The position numbers and the translations under genes were made by a program. The notes under the pieces were generated by a model. It made no database searches. It was not told where the DNA came from and saw only the letters and a program-made list of their open reading frames with translations. Below, piece after piece: positions 1-13,646 of a stretch of 64,000 nucleotides of DNA (position 1 is the stretch's first letter; every line of letters begins with the position of its first letter). The stretch comes from Pempheris klunzingeri (taxonomy: Eukaryota; Chordata; Actinopteri; Acropomatiformes; Pempheridae). The stretch spans positions 4,713,874 through 4,777,873 of the forward strand of contig NC_092014.1 in assembly GCF_042242105.1 (NCBI RefSeq). Reading direction: 5' to 3'.

Positions 1-3000
1 GCCATTTGAATTTTGCATGTACAGCCGTTCAGACTTAAAACCATTACTCATACCACAACAAGCCCTCAAGGAAGTATAAAGACATGCTTACACATTTAAA
101 AAAAAAAAAAAAAAAGGAAACTAAAATTAAGTATGCAGACAGTGACACCTGTTGCCCAGTAATTGAAATCAAACACCGGACAACGCTGTAAGCTTTCCTT
201 TTATACCACCCTCAGGCCGAAACATTACATTTGCACACTAGATATTAAATGAATTCCATGCATGCTGAAGTTTTCAGCCCCACACACATGTTCCCCCAAC
301 CATATGGAGCCCAGAGTCCCAGAAACCAACCAGTATTTGTGTGGAATATTTCAGTATTTTCAGAGTTTTGCATCATTTGATTAAACCCTAATTGGATTAA
401 GGACATGCATTATGTAAACATAATATCAACTGTAATAGTGTTAAATGTATTAAAACTAGAGTAAAAATGAGCCACCTTAGGGCCCCTATCATTTCTGTTT
501 TATTGTGCTTTTTGTGGTGCATGTTACCAAACAAATATGTAATTAATAAAAGTACCGCAAAGTAACTTCCACACAGACAAGGATCAGAGGCAGTTGCTTG
601 TTGTTATCCAGTCTTGGCGGTGACCTTTTCTCTGCTCCACGAAGGACAACTTTTACAGCTATAACTTGATTGCTTGAAAAATCTTGCAATAGCAAAATCT
701 ACAGTATGTTATTGTGACATTAGAAATCAGATAAAGGAATTTGTATATGCAATTTACTGCAAAGCTCCTAAAGCATACAGGATGTGTATAGTGGACTTTC
801 ATTCATCAGGTGACCAGAAACACCACTCCAGATTCTAATGTTGCTGCTTGATTGCTGGATATATAAATCGGCCTCAGTTTGCTAGCAACTTACTTCTCCT
901 GTTCTTCTAAATAATCCTCTGAAAATTACACAGAACATTAAAAAGTCATCTGATAATCCCCCCCTTTGTTTCCAACAGCAGAATGCTGAACTGAGACACT
1001 GGAAATTCATTTTTTCACGTTTTTATCTCTGTAATTAATGGAGGCTAATAATGTAGCTTGTTTATTTGGTCTCTGTTATAAATCGCTGTTACCCCCTGAA
1101 TGGATAAAGCACTTTAGGTAATGGAGGTTGGATTACTAAATCTTCATATTACTGATTAAATATACATTTTTCCTCCAGTCCTGCTGTTTGTAACAAAACT
1201 CCTGACACCTTCATAACATTGAAGTATTATAATTATACTTCCTGCTCAGTGCTGAATATGATCCAGCATCCTTCTGGTTGAAGGTCTGTGGGCCCATAGT
1301 TAAGTCATTATATCAGTAGAGTATATTTGTGATTGTATGTTTGTTACCATGGTTGTAGCCAAAGGCTGTCAAGGAAAATAACAGCACTAGTGTTCTCTCT
1401 CTGTTCACATTTCTTAACAGTTTGAACGGTGTCCCATGAGGTGCACTGTATTAATCAACGCTGCAAAACCTTCTTAGGATCTTAGGAGCCTGTCTAGTTT
1501 GAAAAGTTCCATCCGAGCTCTATCAGACAGACCTCTGACACTCATCCCCATCAGTCTAAGGCTATAATCCACCATGCAGTATTCAGTAGGGTTGCTTTGT
1601 GTGCAGAGGAATAGCACTGCTGTCAGGTAATAACTTTGATAACCGACAGCAAGTACCTTTGCAGGTAGCATTTGAATATCTACTGATGCACATTGATGTT
1701 TTTGGTAAAGGATGATGAATTCGTAAATGTGTGAGATTAAAAAATGACATAAATACATAATTTACACACCCCATTAAGGTATGTCTTTGTAAACTCTCAC
1801 CATTCTCCTTTGTCTTTATTCATCTGGTACATCAGTTTCTAGTCAGCAGCAATCCATAAAGGTAATCTCATCAACTGGTAATATCCTCTTCATGTTTTTC
1901 CAAATTGCTGATGAATTACACGGCCATCTCAGCAGCTAATGACCATTCAATTAAAAAGATTTTCTGCAAAATTACAGTAACCAAACGATGTATGGGGAAC
2001 AGAGATAGAAAATGAAATGTTCTGTCGCGCAAAATTCAGTTATAAAAGAGAAAATAATTCCAAAGTGGTAAAGACACAGAAACAGGATTCTCCCTGCAGA
2101 ACTGATGATGGAAGTGCAGCGTGTAATGTGTGTTTTGTACCTTGTAAATCTTTTACATGATATAATACAGCAGCACAATATGTTAGAGGATGAAGTGATA
2201 CCATGAGTACAAATACTGCCTGCAACACCAAATGCTCCATAATGGCAGAAATTAGTTATTTAAAGCTATGTATTTATGTTAGAAGAGAATGAAAGACCTG
2301 CCCGCCTTCCTGGATACCACATAGATGTCAGCTTCATGGAAATTATAAATATCAAATATAAATATTAAATATAAAAGTTAAAATGTCACCAAGGTGTAAA
2401 AACATATAGATGTTATGTATGGCACACTGATTAGTTTAGACGGTGAATACTTCACTTTACTGTGATGAATGCGCTTCAAGCTTTTTCAAAAACATCAATG
2501 TCACTTGTTTTCTTTAACAATGTGTCACCTGAGGTTCTGCAGTTGGATGCATCACAGTGAAGAGAGGATACAGCAGGCAACAACAGGATAAAAATGTGTT
2601 CTGCTTCTGTTCAGTCAGGTCTTCTACTCTCTAATAGCATTGATATTTTCACTTTTGTTGTCATTTAAGACAGAAACCCACCGTAGATATTTAATTTTCT
2701 TCTTGAACTGTGGGCAGCAATGCATTACTCAATGTGTGACGGTGATTCCTTTTTTGGTTGCAGCCGTGTTTACTAATCCTGGTAACACACATTTTGTAAT
2801 CCTTCAGTCATTTTAGTTGGTGTGTGAAATCTGCAGCTTCTCTGTGAGGATGAGACTAGGCTAACTGTTTGATGTCAAGAGAATGCTTAAATACCATAGC
2901 TGGCTGGTTGTTTGTCTCATTTTCTGTTTTGTGACGGCTACAGAAAATGCAACATGAAGTCGTGTTTCTTCTGTGAGTGATACGTCTTCAGTAATTGATT

Positions 3001-3750
3001 TTCAAGTGATTTAAAGTAGTTTTCCCAACACTTCTGTCTTGGAGGCCTAGTTTGATGAGTGTGTTGCTGGCTTGGTCCATTGAGAACACATTTGGGACAT
3101 GAGTGCAGCAGTGTCACTACAAACAGGCAGTATTTCAATAGTGCAATGAAGCCAAGACTAATTATTTACACTGTTCGTGCTGAAAATGAACATATCGCTC
3201 AACATCATCTCAGCCACCTTTTACTTGTACACCATAGTAGATAGATGTTAACAAGCACTGTGTGAATAAGCAACCTAGTTCTTTCCTCAGCACTCAATAT
3301 TTGCTTCTATTTATAATCGTGGTTTATTATATATACTGATTTATTCACGCTTGGAACTTCTAACTTCTAACCCTTCTCATTTCTTACACTGCAGGTCACT
3401 TTTAACTTTTGATACATGCAACACGGCGTTCACTGGATATTCACCAAACACAAACAACAAAGTGATTTAGTTGGTGATTCCCTCTCTCCTTCAGTAGCTT
3501 TCATGTATTTCTCCACACTTTACCTTGAAATTGAGCAGAAATGCCACAAAAATCAGGCCGGTGTGAGCCAGAGGCCCTGTGTGTCAGCGTTAATGATAAT
3601 AACTCATACAAACCTCCTGCAGATGGAAAACTCTGGATAGCTGCTGCAGAGCTGGATGGCAAAGATTACAGAGGGCCTCAGGCTGAATGGATGGGTATTG
3701 CTCCTGCATTGCATGGTGCTCTATGTGCCTGTATGTGTGTGTCGTTCTCT
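1..3750. other. Gene-free stretch
   Basis: No exon with coding-like sequence between credible splice sites was seen on either strand. The short open frames present are not supported by any recognisable protein. A poly-A run lies near 98-115. Composition is AT-rich, as in fish intergenic DNA. Confidence 0.5.
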
Positions 3751-3974
3751 GTGTGTGTGTGTGTGTGTGTGTGTACATTTGAATCAAACTGCTTCTTAGA
3801 AAAGCACGGGGCGGGGTCAATCTAACTAGGGCAAACCACTCTGTAATTTACAACCAAAAAAATGGAGCCAGACAGCCAGTCATTTCGTGTGTGGACGTGT
3901 GTGGAAGTGTGTGCATGTATGCGTGACTAAATGAGTACCTACAGGTTTGTGTGTGTGTGTGTGTGTGTGTGTGT
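3751..3974. repeat. Two (GT)n microsatellites
   Basis: Uninterrupted GT repeats occupy 3751-3774 and about 3948-3974, separated by GT-rich sequence. They are simple-sequence repeats with no coding meaning. Confidence 0.9.
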
Positions 3975-4450
3975 TTGTGTCATTGCAGTGGGTGGTTCAG
4001 CTTTGTGACAGCATCAGGAGGACATTAGGGCAGTGAGGTGGCTGTAGCTGGCTGTCTGCATATTGTCCTGTGTCACAGACAGAGCAGACTGGGCTATTCA
4101 ACATGAGGAGATGGAGGTCAGACTAGCTGATGTAGATGAGCTCAAAAGTCTCTCATATGAAGTTAAATTTCAGTGTGAGGTCACTGTGACCTCAACTCTG
4201 CCAGTCCTTATTATTGGATGCTTATAACATCCACATCTAGTAATTTAAAACTCTCTGCAAGTTGTTGACAGGCAGCAGCAGGAAACTGAAATGCTGTAAA
4301 AACCCAATTTTGTTTAACATTATCATTGTGATAAGCCTGGCGGCAAGGCAGTGTAGGGATGGCAGTGTCCGCTTTTTGGTTGGTTGGTCCACCACTCTGG
4401 ACTATTTCTTCAGACAGAAATTTTTCCATAGCTGTTGGATTGATTTACCC

Positions 4451-4474
4451 TCTCTCTCTCTCTCCCTCCCCCCC

Positions 4475-4553
<79 letters not shown>
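4451..4553. repeat. Compound (TC)n-(TA)n microsatellite
   Basis: A TC tract interrupted by a short C-run (4471-4480) changes abruptly into a pure TA tract at about 4526 and ends at 4553. The 100-bp array gives spurious Ser-Leu and Tyr-Ile open frames. Confidence 0.95.
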
Positions 4554-4555
<2 letters not shown>

Positions 4556-4614
4556 TGTAAAAACTATTATCTTTTACCTTTTGTCTAACTTTCTGTTTGT
4601 CCTGTATTTTCATT

Positions 4615-4790
4615 TTTAAAGAAATACCTGCGACATTCCCATCGGCTGCAGCTGTACTTTGTGTTTTCGCGCTAATTAGCAAGTGTTAGCATGATAACAC
4701 TCTTAACTGAGGTGGTAAACATCAGCTAAACATGCCGGCATTATTATCATTGTAAGCATTGTCAGCCTACTGATGCTAGCATAGTAAATT
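4615..4790 (-). repeat. Dispersed fish repeat, 'GCTAAC' family copy 1
   Basis: Read on the minus strand this contains the sentence-like succession GCTAGCATcagtagGCTGACA, TGTTTAGCTGATGTTTAC, ATGCTAACActtGCTAATTAGC and an ACAAAGTACAGCTGcagcCGATGGGAATGTC block. The same succession recurs on the plus strand at 54120-54330. I recognise it as a common dispersed repeat of teleost genomes but cannot name its class with certainty. Confidence 0.6.
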
Positions 4791-4799
4791 TACAAGAAT

Positions 4800-7035
4800 T
4801 ATTAAGATTTTGATGTATGAAACAACAAACATTTTGTAGAATGTGTTGCTTCTGCAGGCCTTTTTTTTTATGGCAGATATTATGGCATCCTAGTCCAAAA
4901 GTACAGATATATGTACTGTTAATACTGGCTCCATTCAAATCTACTGTCCCTGTCAGCCAAAGCAGTGCGACAATGAGCCAGCGCACACAATGCCAGGCAC
5001 CTGAAACTATTAATGTTTTAACCTTTTATTTCTCCTGTAGTGTTTGGCTCTGCTCCTGTGATTGTCCAGACCAAAATTGCACGAGTGTGACACAGACTTA
5101 AATGCCTCTTATTATCCCCCTGGCAGAGACTGGGATACACAGCGATTTGAAGCCATATTAAATGGACAAACAATGGACAAAATCACTTGAGTTAACCACT
5201 AATGCAGGAAGAGGAAGGGAGGGAAAGGTTGAAACAGCGAAGATGAAGAAGCGCCCAGGATTACGTAATGAGGAGGGAATGAGCACCAAACCCATTCATC
5301 AGTACGGGTTTGAGTTTGGTAACACAGCTGACGTCAGTGTTGCTCTACTTTTACATCAGATTCAGCTCATGATTCTTCACTGCCTGATGCTTTTCAGATA
5401 CCACTTGCTCTCAGGCTGCCATAGATGTCATTTCCAAAGACACAACTGATCAAAATGAGTGTGGGATTGAGAAAGAGAAAGAAGGGAAGGGACAGAATAA
5501 CCCTATAGCACCTGTCAAGTGGGTGTTTTTGTCATGATTACCTGGTTTAAAGTCATTTATTCATCTACCATCAAGCCACACATTGTGTTTGGCATGAACA
5601 GGACCTCTAGGCCTTCTAAGAGATTATTGCTGTGCCCACCTTTGCTAAATAAAATATTCTTTTCCAGCCGCATGTCCTCATATTTATCATCACCTTTCAC
5701 CCTAAAGCAACAGTACAGAGTGACTGTTAGCCAGACGTCTGTCATGGTCGTAAATTGCCTTGGCCATGACAGACATGTAGCAGACTTTGTCGCCTCAAGA
5801 CCTCGATGGCTTTTCACGAGCTGAGGCTCAACTGGGTTGCCTGACGGAGAAAAGCTTCTTACTATAGCTTTACATGACGCTTTATTTGTAGCTGCTCATA
5901 TACAATATGTGGACGAGTGCATTGTTATAAATATTATAATTTGCCATGCCTATAATATAGATATAGTAAAACAACATCTGGAGGGGTAATGGCCTACTGA
6001 GTTTCTCATTATGCCTGCCTGCATTGCACTTGAATTACCTGGGGACCTTATGCAGTGCAGGAATGAAGCCTCCATATTTGGAGCATGCAGTGTTAGTTCA
6101 GGCAGAGCACTGACTGCTTGCATTGGCTGATTGGCATCGGCTGTCACATTCTTTCTTTACAATCACAGACTCAATCACAGGCTGTTTTGGTAGTAACATC
6201 AAATCATTTTCATGCAGGTGTACAGCACAGCCAGCCCTATAACACTTCTCACGTTGACTTGCTGATACATTCATGCCAGTTGCTGCTGCAGCTCCCTCCA
6301 CTCCTCCACGCTCCATATTGTTGACTTAACTGAGATTTGATGTTCATGTATATGTTTATCAAAAGAGATTAGTTGTCCCTGCAGAATCATTGTTGCTGCT
6401 TTGATTCTTTAAGAGCTGCCACAAAGAGCAGAGTCTTTTTTTTCCACGTCAAATAGTTTAACTGTAAATAAATGTACCTACAAGCATATTTATCTTTACA
6501 TTTTACACACACTGTGTAAGGGACTAAATGCACACTGACACTGCAGTTAATAATACAAGTTAATCATTGACAATAACAAACAAATTCACAGACAAAACTT
6601 GGAAGAATTATATTAAAACGTGATAAACACAAATTAATTAAATGAAAGTGAAATCAGATCAACAAAGGATATCAATAAATAGAAATAACTAAAGGGAGCA
6701 ATGAAACAAACAATGTAAAAGAGAAGATATTACATATTTACATAGGAATGATATATTGTGGACATATGTGCACAATGTTTTTCAATAGAAAGCAGAATCA
6801 AAGTCTGAGCTCGTCAGATTTAACAACAACTGGTGCTATCAAGAAACCTTTGCCACGTCTTTACATAGATGTTAGGTTTACGTATCAGGCAATTTTCTCA
6901 TAAGAGGTAACTCTACTTATAAGCTGGTATCTTGTACACAAAAGAGGAGGTTGGGCGCTCTTCAACTATCATTCATCAGATTATCATAAGTGCAGACTGC
7001 ATCTGTGACAGAGCTGTGTTTCACAATTTATTGAT
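4800..7035. other. Gene-free stretch
   Basis: No supported exon or RNA gene was seen. One short perfect inverted repeat lies at 5737-5774 (11-bp arms, 16-base loop); it is listed among the findings. Confidence 0.45.
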
Positions 7036-7310
7036 TTAAGATCAGGGAAGAGGTCACGCATCCGAAGGGAACTCAGGTATAACCTCTTCTTCTTCCCATT
7101 GAAAAGAGCCATTTGTGATTTGATCAGAATGCCTCCTGGTCTTTGGAGGTATTCCATTCACGTCCACCCAGAGAAGACCTGGGGCACACCTGCACTATGT
7201 CAGAGGAATTATATATCAAATCTGGCCTGGCATGCCCCAGGGAGAAGACCTCAGGGCAACATAGCTTAGCCTGTTGCAGCCGTGACCCAGGGATGGAAAA
7301 TAGATGAGCT
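7036..7310 (+). mobile_element. Decayed LINE 3' end (L2-like)
   Basis: The stretch resembles the 3' end of fish L2-type LINE elements. It has the remnant of the reverse-transcriptase C-terminal coding region (the 'GGAGGTATTCCA...GAGAAGACCTGGGGCACACCTGCACTA...ATATATCAAATCTGGCCTGG' succession, here with stops and indels) followed by the GACCCAGGGATGGAAAATAGATGAG tail. The reading frame is broken in several places, so it is a dead fragment. The family assignment is from memory of the consensus tail. Confidence 0.55.
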
Positions 7311-10300
7311 GCTCTGATGTTTCTTCAGTGAATGCATTTCCATATGGAGTACCTGGATGTGTATTTTTACTTCAGCTTCCATTATCGTCTAATCGACAGA
7401 TTACAGGGAAATTAATTCCTTGCACAAAAACAAAATGCCCTGAATAACTGATCTGCAGATTCACACAGGACTGCCGTCAGATGACCTCAGGTAGGTAATT
7501 TCCAGCGAGGCTTTACAGATCAAATACATGGCAGGTTCAGACAGGACTGAGAACAGAACACATATGTCCTTTGAAATAAGAAGACACCAGGTAAAACCAT
7601 CCTTTGCAAAATAGTATTTTGGTGTTTGACACTCATATGACTAGCATGTGTTGTAGTAGTTTGGCAGCACAAACATTCACCCCATAAAACCAGCTTTGTC
7701 TTTGCCAGCTCGACACCACACACTGTGCAGGGAGCAGATAAGAGCTCTGACCTGGGGCATGTGTTTAGGAGCCTGCATTTTGTTCTTTAGCCCAGAGAGA
7801 GCATCGGGGCAGATCAGGGCCTGGATCAGAGGAGAAACGTTCTCCGTCTCGAGGATTGCCCTGTCAGCTGCCTTCTCTGGCTCACAAAACCAAACGACTA
7901 AATTAGCCTCTGATAGAGAGATAAGTCAGAACGAAGAGGCTTTGCTTTCTAGTTGTACATCTGCCCTTGGAGAAGCGTATGTCCTCCAGAAAATCTTGGC
8001 CTTGTTTTCACTGTGGATTTAAGCTGGTTTTTACAGAAATATTGTAGTGCAGTGCAGTTGTTAATTAGCAGACAGCACACCGTTTTATTCATTGTATCTT
8101 TCCAGATTGGGTGAGTCGTGCTGTGAGCCTGACCAATGTTGGCTTTCGGACTTTCACACCCTGCATGACATGTAAAAGTAATCAGGAAAGACGACCAATG
8201 ACAGACTTCTGGAAATCTAAGAATATCCTGTTGTTGGATATTTTAGGCCCCTAGTGGTCTCATGTTGACTGTGACTCTCATAAGACAAAACAGTGACTCA
8301 TCTTGTTGTCATTTTCATTCTCAAAGCATCATGTCTGTAGGTTGGTGCCCGTATGGGGCAGATACTTTGCAGTCTGATGCTGGTAGATCAATGATTGTGT
8401 TCCCATCCTCTTTCAGTTTTGGCACTGGCTTCTGGACGGCCTAAGCACAGATGCTAACAAATATCTTATCAAATCATTTGGTGCTGCTTTCTCTTCTGTA
8501 TCAGCAAAGATCAATGTGGAAAGCATTTACGTTTTTTCCCTACATCGTCTCTCTCCCTTAGAAACTCTTTCTTTGACAAATTATCAAGCTGTCTCCTGGT
8601 TACTCTTTCATGCAAGTCATATTAATATTTTCAACTTAATAGTTGCTCATGAAAATCTCTAATATTTGGAGCAAGTGGCTCATGAAATACAGAAGACTAG
8701 AGCTATTAATTGAATGCGTCAGTTATGTTTAATTAACATTTCATATATCATGCTGCCCTTATCGTTTTCAGGTTGTAGCTGCAGGTTGTGAACATTAATC
8801 AGCCTACCACTAAAAGCTGTCCAGCCAGGCGAAGGTGAGATCTTTGAGGATTTATTATTTATACTTTAAAGCTAAAATCTAATTAGTTTTGAGATTTGGA
8901 TTGATAAAATGCTATCAATCCCCCTTCTCACTTTTCACTTTTAGGATTACTGTCAGCTCTGGTACCACAGTTTCCTAATGAGACTTTTAGCATTAACATA
9001 TTATAAAGCATAGCTAACTAATGTGAGGAACCCCAACATCATCAACAGGCAATCCAAGGAAAATAATTATTTTTTGATTTATCGACAGACTGATTGAATG
9101 CTGTAATACCTTGAAATGCCAGCACTGTGTTCCTCGGAGTGGAACAAACAACACCAACTTTGCAGAAGCTGAGTTGAACATGAGTAGACTCCAGATTTTG
9201 TCGTTAAAAGTTTAAATCATCCGAACAACTCTGAACAAGCGTCTCTGTCCCGTCGGGCTGCTCTGCTGGCTCAAGACGAGATTTTACCTCGTTTGCACAG
9301 ACCTGAATCTGCTCGTCTTTGCTCAACTTGTGACCTTCACTGCAAGATAATATAAAGCCAAGAGAGCGTGAAGCAGTGTCTGGCAGTGCCACGTACCTCC
9401 TCCCCTCCCTCGTATTTGACTCACCCAGCAGCACTCTGGCAGTGCTCTCCTAAGAGCCATTACCCAATTATTAGGTAGTGAGGCTTTTACAAGGAACGGA
9501 GCGGGTGATGAGGGATAGACAGGGAGACACTGCGATGGAAAATGTAAAAAGGACACAGTGAGAAAGCCGGTGGATCATATTATTCAATGTTGCTTTTAAA
9601 GGATTAAGACACATTGCACACACAGCTGAATGGTGCTTGAGCTGCCAAGCTCCCCGTTCGAATGCCGTGGTCTTTTAAGGCACTGAATGCGGACTCTGGG
9701 TTAGTATCAACAAACATTATGACTGCTGTATCCTTCCTCTGTCAGAGCCTCACAATATGATATCAAGACACTCTTACCGTGAAGGTGTTATGACCATGAC
9801 AATACCCTCTATCACTGTTGAAAAATAAACTTGATTACTCATTTCTGATGGCTGTTGTAAGACATCATAATACATTACTGTGTGCATGTTATCTAGGTAC
9901 ACTTCAAAATACTTTTGCCCTGTGTTGGAGATGAATATGGTCCTCCGTGCACTATATAAAAAACACAAGACAGTGCTCACCAAAACTGAAAACTATAATT
10001 TCATCATTCATTACTATTCGGGTATTTTTAACGTTGTTTGGTGTTTTTGTCATGCTTTGATTGTATGCAATCAGACTGTGTTCTTAATGCTGTTTTTAAT
10101 TGCTGTGGGTCATAGTATACATAAATATAAAAATCCTTCATTTCTACAACAACGTGTCTCCATTGGATAACACACTTACACAGTGGTGTGTGCACGCCAT
10201 CTAAAAGAGGTCCAACCCTCCAACCCTCAGAAATTATGTTGCTTACTTTGGAGAGTTATATGAAAGGTTAGTTGGCTCTCTCTCAGCATGCCTTCCTGTC

Positions 10301-13300
10301 TGCTCTATTTATACAGCAGTGTTGGATTGTGGATGTAGAAACTGTAGACTTTTGAGATTTATATCGTAGGGTTTTCTGCTTTACAGAGTTGTATTTTCAT
10401 GATTTTAAGGAATTGTGTCTTTGGATCTGGTATGCATACTTCCAATTTCTTTATTATTCCTTTCATAAAATATCCAAGGCACTCATTTGCTCCTACCTGT
10501 TTTCTGCTTCCTTTTCCCTGTTTCTTCCCTCCATCTACCCCTCAGCCCTGTCTCCCTCTGACAGATGAGTGTGGTCAGAGGTCATGTGGTTGTAATTAGG
10601 AGAGCGCTGCCTCGGCACTCTGCCCCGCTTCCTGTTTCTAATCTACGAGAAAACAGTCTTTAGTTCAGTCAGCCCCGAAAACAGCTGTTAGCCGCTGGGC
10701 TCAGCCTTCAAGCTCCCCAACCTACATAAAACTGTCTTACCTGTCTTCGCAGTCTCATAACATTTATCGTAACCTTCCCCCCACCACGCCAGCTCCACCC
10801 TTCAATTTCCCTTTCTCCTTGATCAGTTACATAACTGCAGGACTACAGAGACGCTGGAATGCACAAGACCTCACAGTGCTTATTGATACTTTGCTGATAC
10901 TGTCAGTATCTACTGAGCTGTAAATCTTCTGATACCATCAATTATTTTTTTTTACAGAAGAATATTATTAGTCTGTTAGTCTTGGATCATTAAAATGACC
11001 AGAGGTTATGCTCCTTTTTTTTTTTTTTTTTTTTACAACATCCACCATCCTGTAGTCTTCAAGTGTATTTACTTTACTTTACAGGTGGTTCTTATTATCC
11101 AGGTCTAGTCTTCAGTAAATTCTCCAGCCTTCAGCCTCTAGCCTTTTTTCCAGTAGGTCTGTCAGTGTTAACAAAGTGAGAACCACCTTAAAGAGGTCAA
11201 CAGAAGTCTATTTTCCGTATGGACTGGGGGGTGGTTCAAATTAGTATGAGGTTTTTGGCATGCAGTAAAAGTCTTAGTCATGTTTAAACCTTTTTCATGT
11301 TTGTTGGCTTATATGATTTGTATCCTTCCTTAGTCTTGACGTTTTATATCATAAGTAACACGTGCAAAATGAATGATTTATTAAAGTGATTTGACGCCCA
11401 GCCCCTCTCAACTTTTATTTGAGACTTTGTCTGTGCTCTACAGTTGGAACAATCGGCATGCAGTTATCAACTGTAAGCTAATGTAACTATGAGAGCTTAA
11501 CAAAATGACATAACACCACGGCAGTAAAAACATATGATTTGTTTAAATCTTCTGGAAGCCACCACACGAGTGCAGCTGGAGCCTCCAGTGTTGCCTGCAA
11601 CCTGTCAAAACACAAAGATCCATCATCAGGCAAATGTGGGAATAAGAGGCCACCTACACTCAACAGCCCTACCATGACATCCCGCTTCAAAAAGCTCATA
11701 GTGTTCAGTTTTGGGGGTCGGGACCCTCAGAGGATCACTTTGAACAACTGGAAATGATTTGACATCATATCCCTACATAAATGCTATACATTCTACTACT
11801 TGTGTAACACTAGGGACAATGATTCTCATTGGATAATAAATGACAACATGACCTCAAACAAGGAAATCATTTACTATTTGAACCTTACCTTCCCTACAGG
11901 TGTCAGTGGACACAAAATAGAGAACGCTGGACCTGTGGTTGACAAATTACTCCAAGGACAGTCAGAAGTAAGCAACGCATCCTGGTCAAAATAATAAAAA
12001 TACTTCATTATATCTCATTTATAAAAAAAAAACAAATAAGCACTTGTACTGAAGTGGAGTGTTTGGGAGGGATGTAATTATATTTTTGATTACACCTAGC
12101 TCTTGTTCCTGTCACATTTGAATGCACTTACGCAACTGTGAGGTACTTTGGGGAACGGCATCTGCCAAGTTGCTTGTAAACACTGAATCATAAATATGCA
12201 GATGCAGTTCATACCTGTGCATCCCCCGTGTGCACAGGCTAAGCACTGAAATGCCGGTGAGAAACCATGACTGTGTTCATATCCGACCATTCGCTTTGTT
12301 AGATGCTGCTTCACACTCAGCAGGGACAATTGAAAGAGAATTTATGCCTAGTGATTGTTTAATGTTTAATAGGATTAAGCAAAACAGCCTCAACTGGCCA
12401 GTGGTTTTCAGCAGTCTTGTAAAAGTTGAGTTAATTGGTTTGATCCTGCTAATGACAGTGGAGGTACTTAGTTAAAGTGCTGCATGTTTTTATTTTTAAT
12501 GGGTAACAAATTGAGCACTTAAATGAGATTGGGCACCCCCTTGTCTCCTCGTAAGTGTTATTATTATTTTGTTCATTTCAAATGCATTTTGTTTTGTGGC
12601 TTTCACACATTTCTTAATGTTGTTTTAAACTACCACTGTTGCATCTCATTACTTTCGATGACAGCTGAAATTTACATTTTGTCAATTTATGTCCCCTCAT
12701 GCTTGACTTCCTTACTTTATTAGTGGCTACAGCTTCTGTCTTTAATACAAAACTAAGTTAGACAAACCTAAACCAGTAAAAAGCCACACCTAAAGAGAAC
12801 TAAACTGACCAGTGCTCACTCAACTATCTGCCTGTCCATTGTGCATGTTGGAACAAACTCCTCTCTGGGCTGACGATCCAGGAAACTGCTCAGATGTCCT
12901 GCTTTGTTTCCCAGTAGAGCTTTTCAGATGTCCACTGAAGGCTTAAAGTATTTACAACGCTGCAGTCTGCTTTTCCTCTAGCAAAGCCTCCCTCAGGACA
13001 GCATTACAGCTAATGGGAGAGATATGGCCAAACAGATGGAGCTGGCATGCTGCAGATTCATCCGCTGTCTCTCAGAGTTTGAGACGGGTCTTTTTTTTTT
13101 TTTTTGCTAGATTGTTTGTTTATTTTAGCGAGCTGGCCAGTTTTGGGGGTTTAATCTCAAATACCACTTCTCTAATATTGAGCGGCTTAATTGAGAGCCA
13201 AGTCCTTAGCTGGATGGGTTCATTAAAAAATGAGAAGGGTGAGGAACTTTTCCCTTCAGGAATGTGCTTTGTGGTAAAAAAAAAAAAACAAAAAAAAGAA

Positions 13301-13609
13301 AATTGACATTTGTGAAATCTCAATGGAATATAAACGCATTTAATTTTTCATAATCAAGTGTCTTTTTGTCACTCAGCATTACAGAACAAAGAGAGACTTG
13401 GTTAGTGATGGAGGAAATACTGTTTACACACAAACACACATATACACAGTCGCCCCAACAGCATGAGTGGTTGCAAAGATTTAGGCTATAAAGACAGTTA
13501 TAATACAGCTATTTACACAAACTGCTCTGCAGTTTGAAGTCTCCGTAAGAATACATTACATTTAACCATCAAAACCCAAATGCATTCCTGCATTTAGTAA
13601 TGAAGCACC
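7311..13609. other. Gene-free stretch
   Basis: Six kilobases without a recognisable exon. Open frames here are short, overlap on both strands and have no splice context or domain. Homopolymer T runs occur near 11018-11034 and 13091-13104 and an A-rich run near 13277-13298. Confidence 0.45.
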
Positions 13610-13615
13610 TTTATT
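13610..13615 (-). promoter_or_regulatory. Candidate c1qtnf6 polyadenylation signal
   Basis: TTTATT on the plus strand reads AATAAA on the minus strand, about 1.34 kb downstream of the c1qtnf6 stop. It is the canonical hexamer I noticed in that flank. If it is used, the 3' UTR contains the whole inverted-repeat transposon at 13647-14385. No cDNA evidence is available. Confidence 0.3.
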
Positions 13616-13646
13616 TTTCATTTTGATATGTTGGGATATACTTGTG

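Noticed and set aside
9630..9670. B-box-like GTTCGAATGCC suggesting a tRNA or SINE
   Set aside because: No pairing acceptor, D or anticodon stems could be drawn around it and no A box at the right distance.
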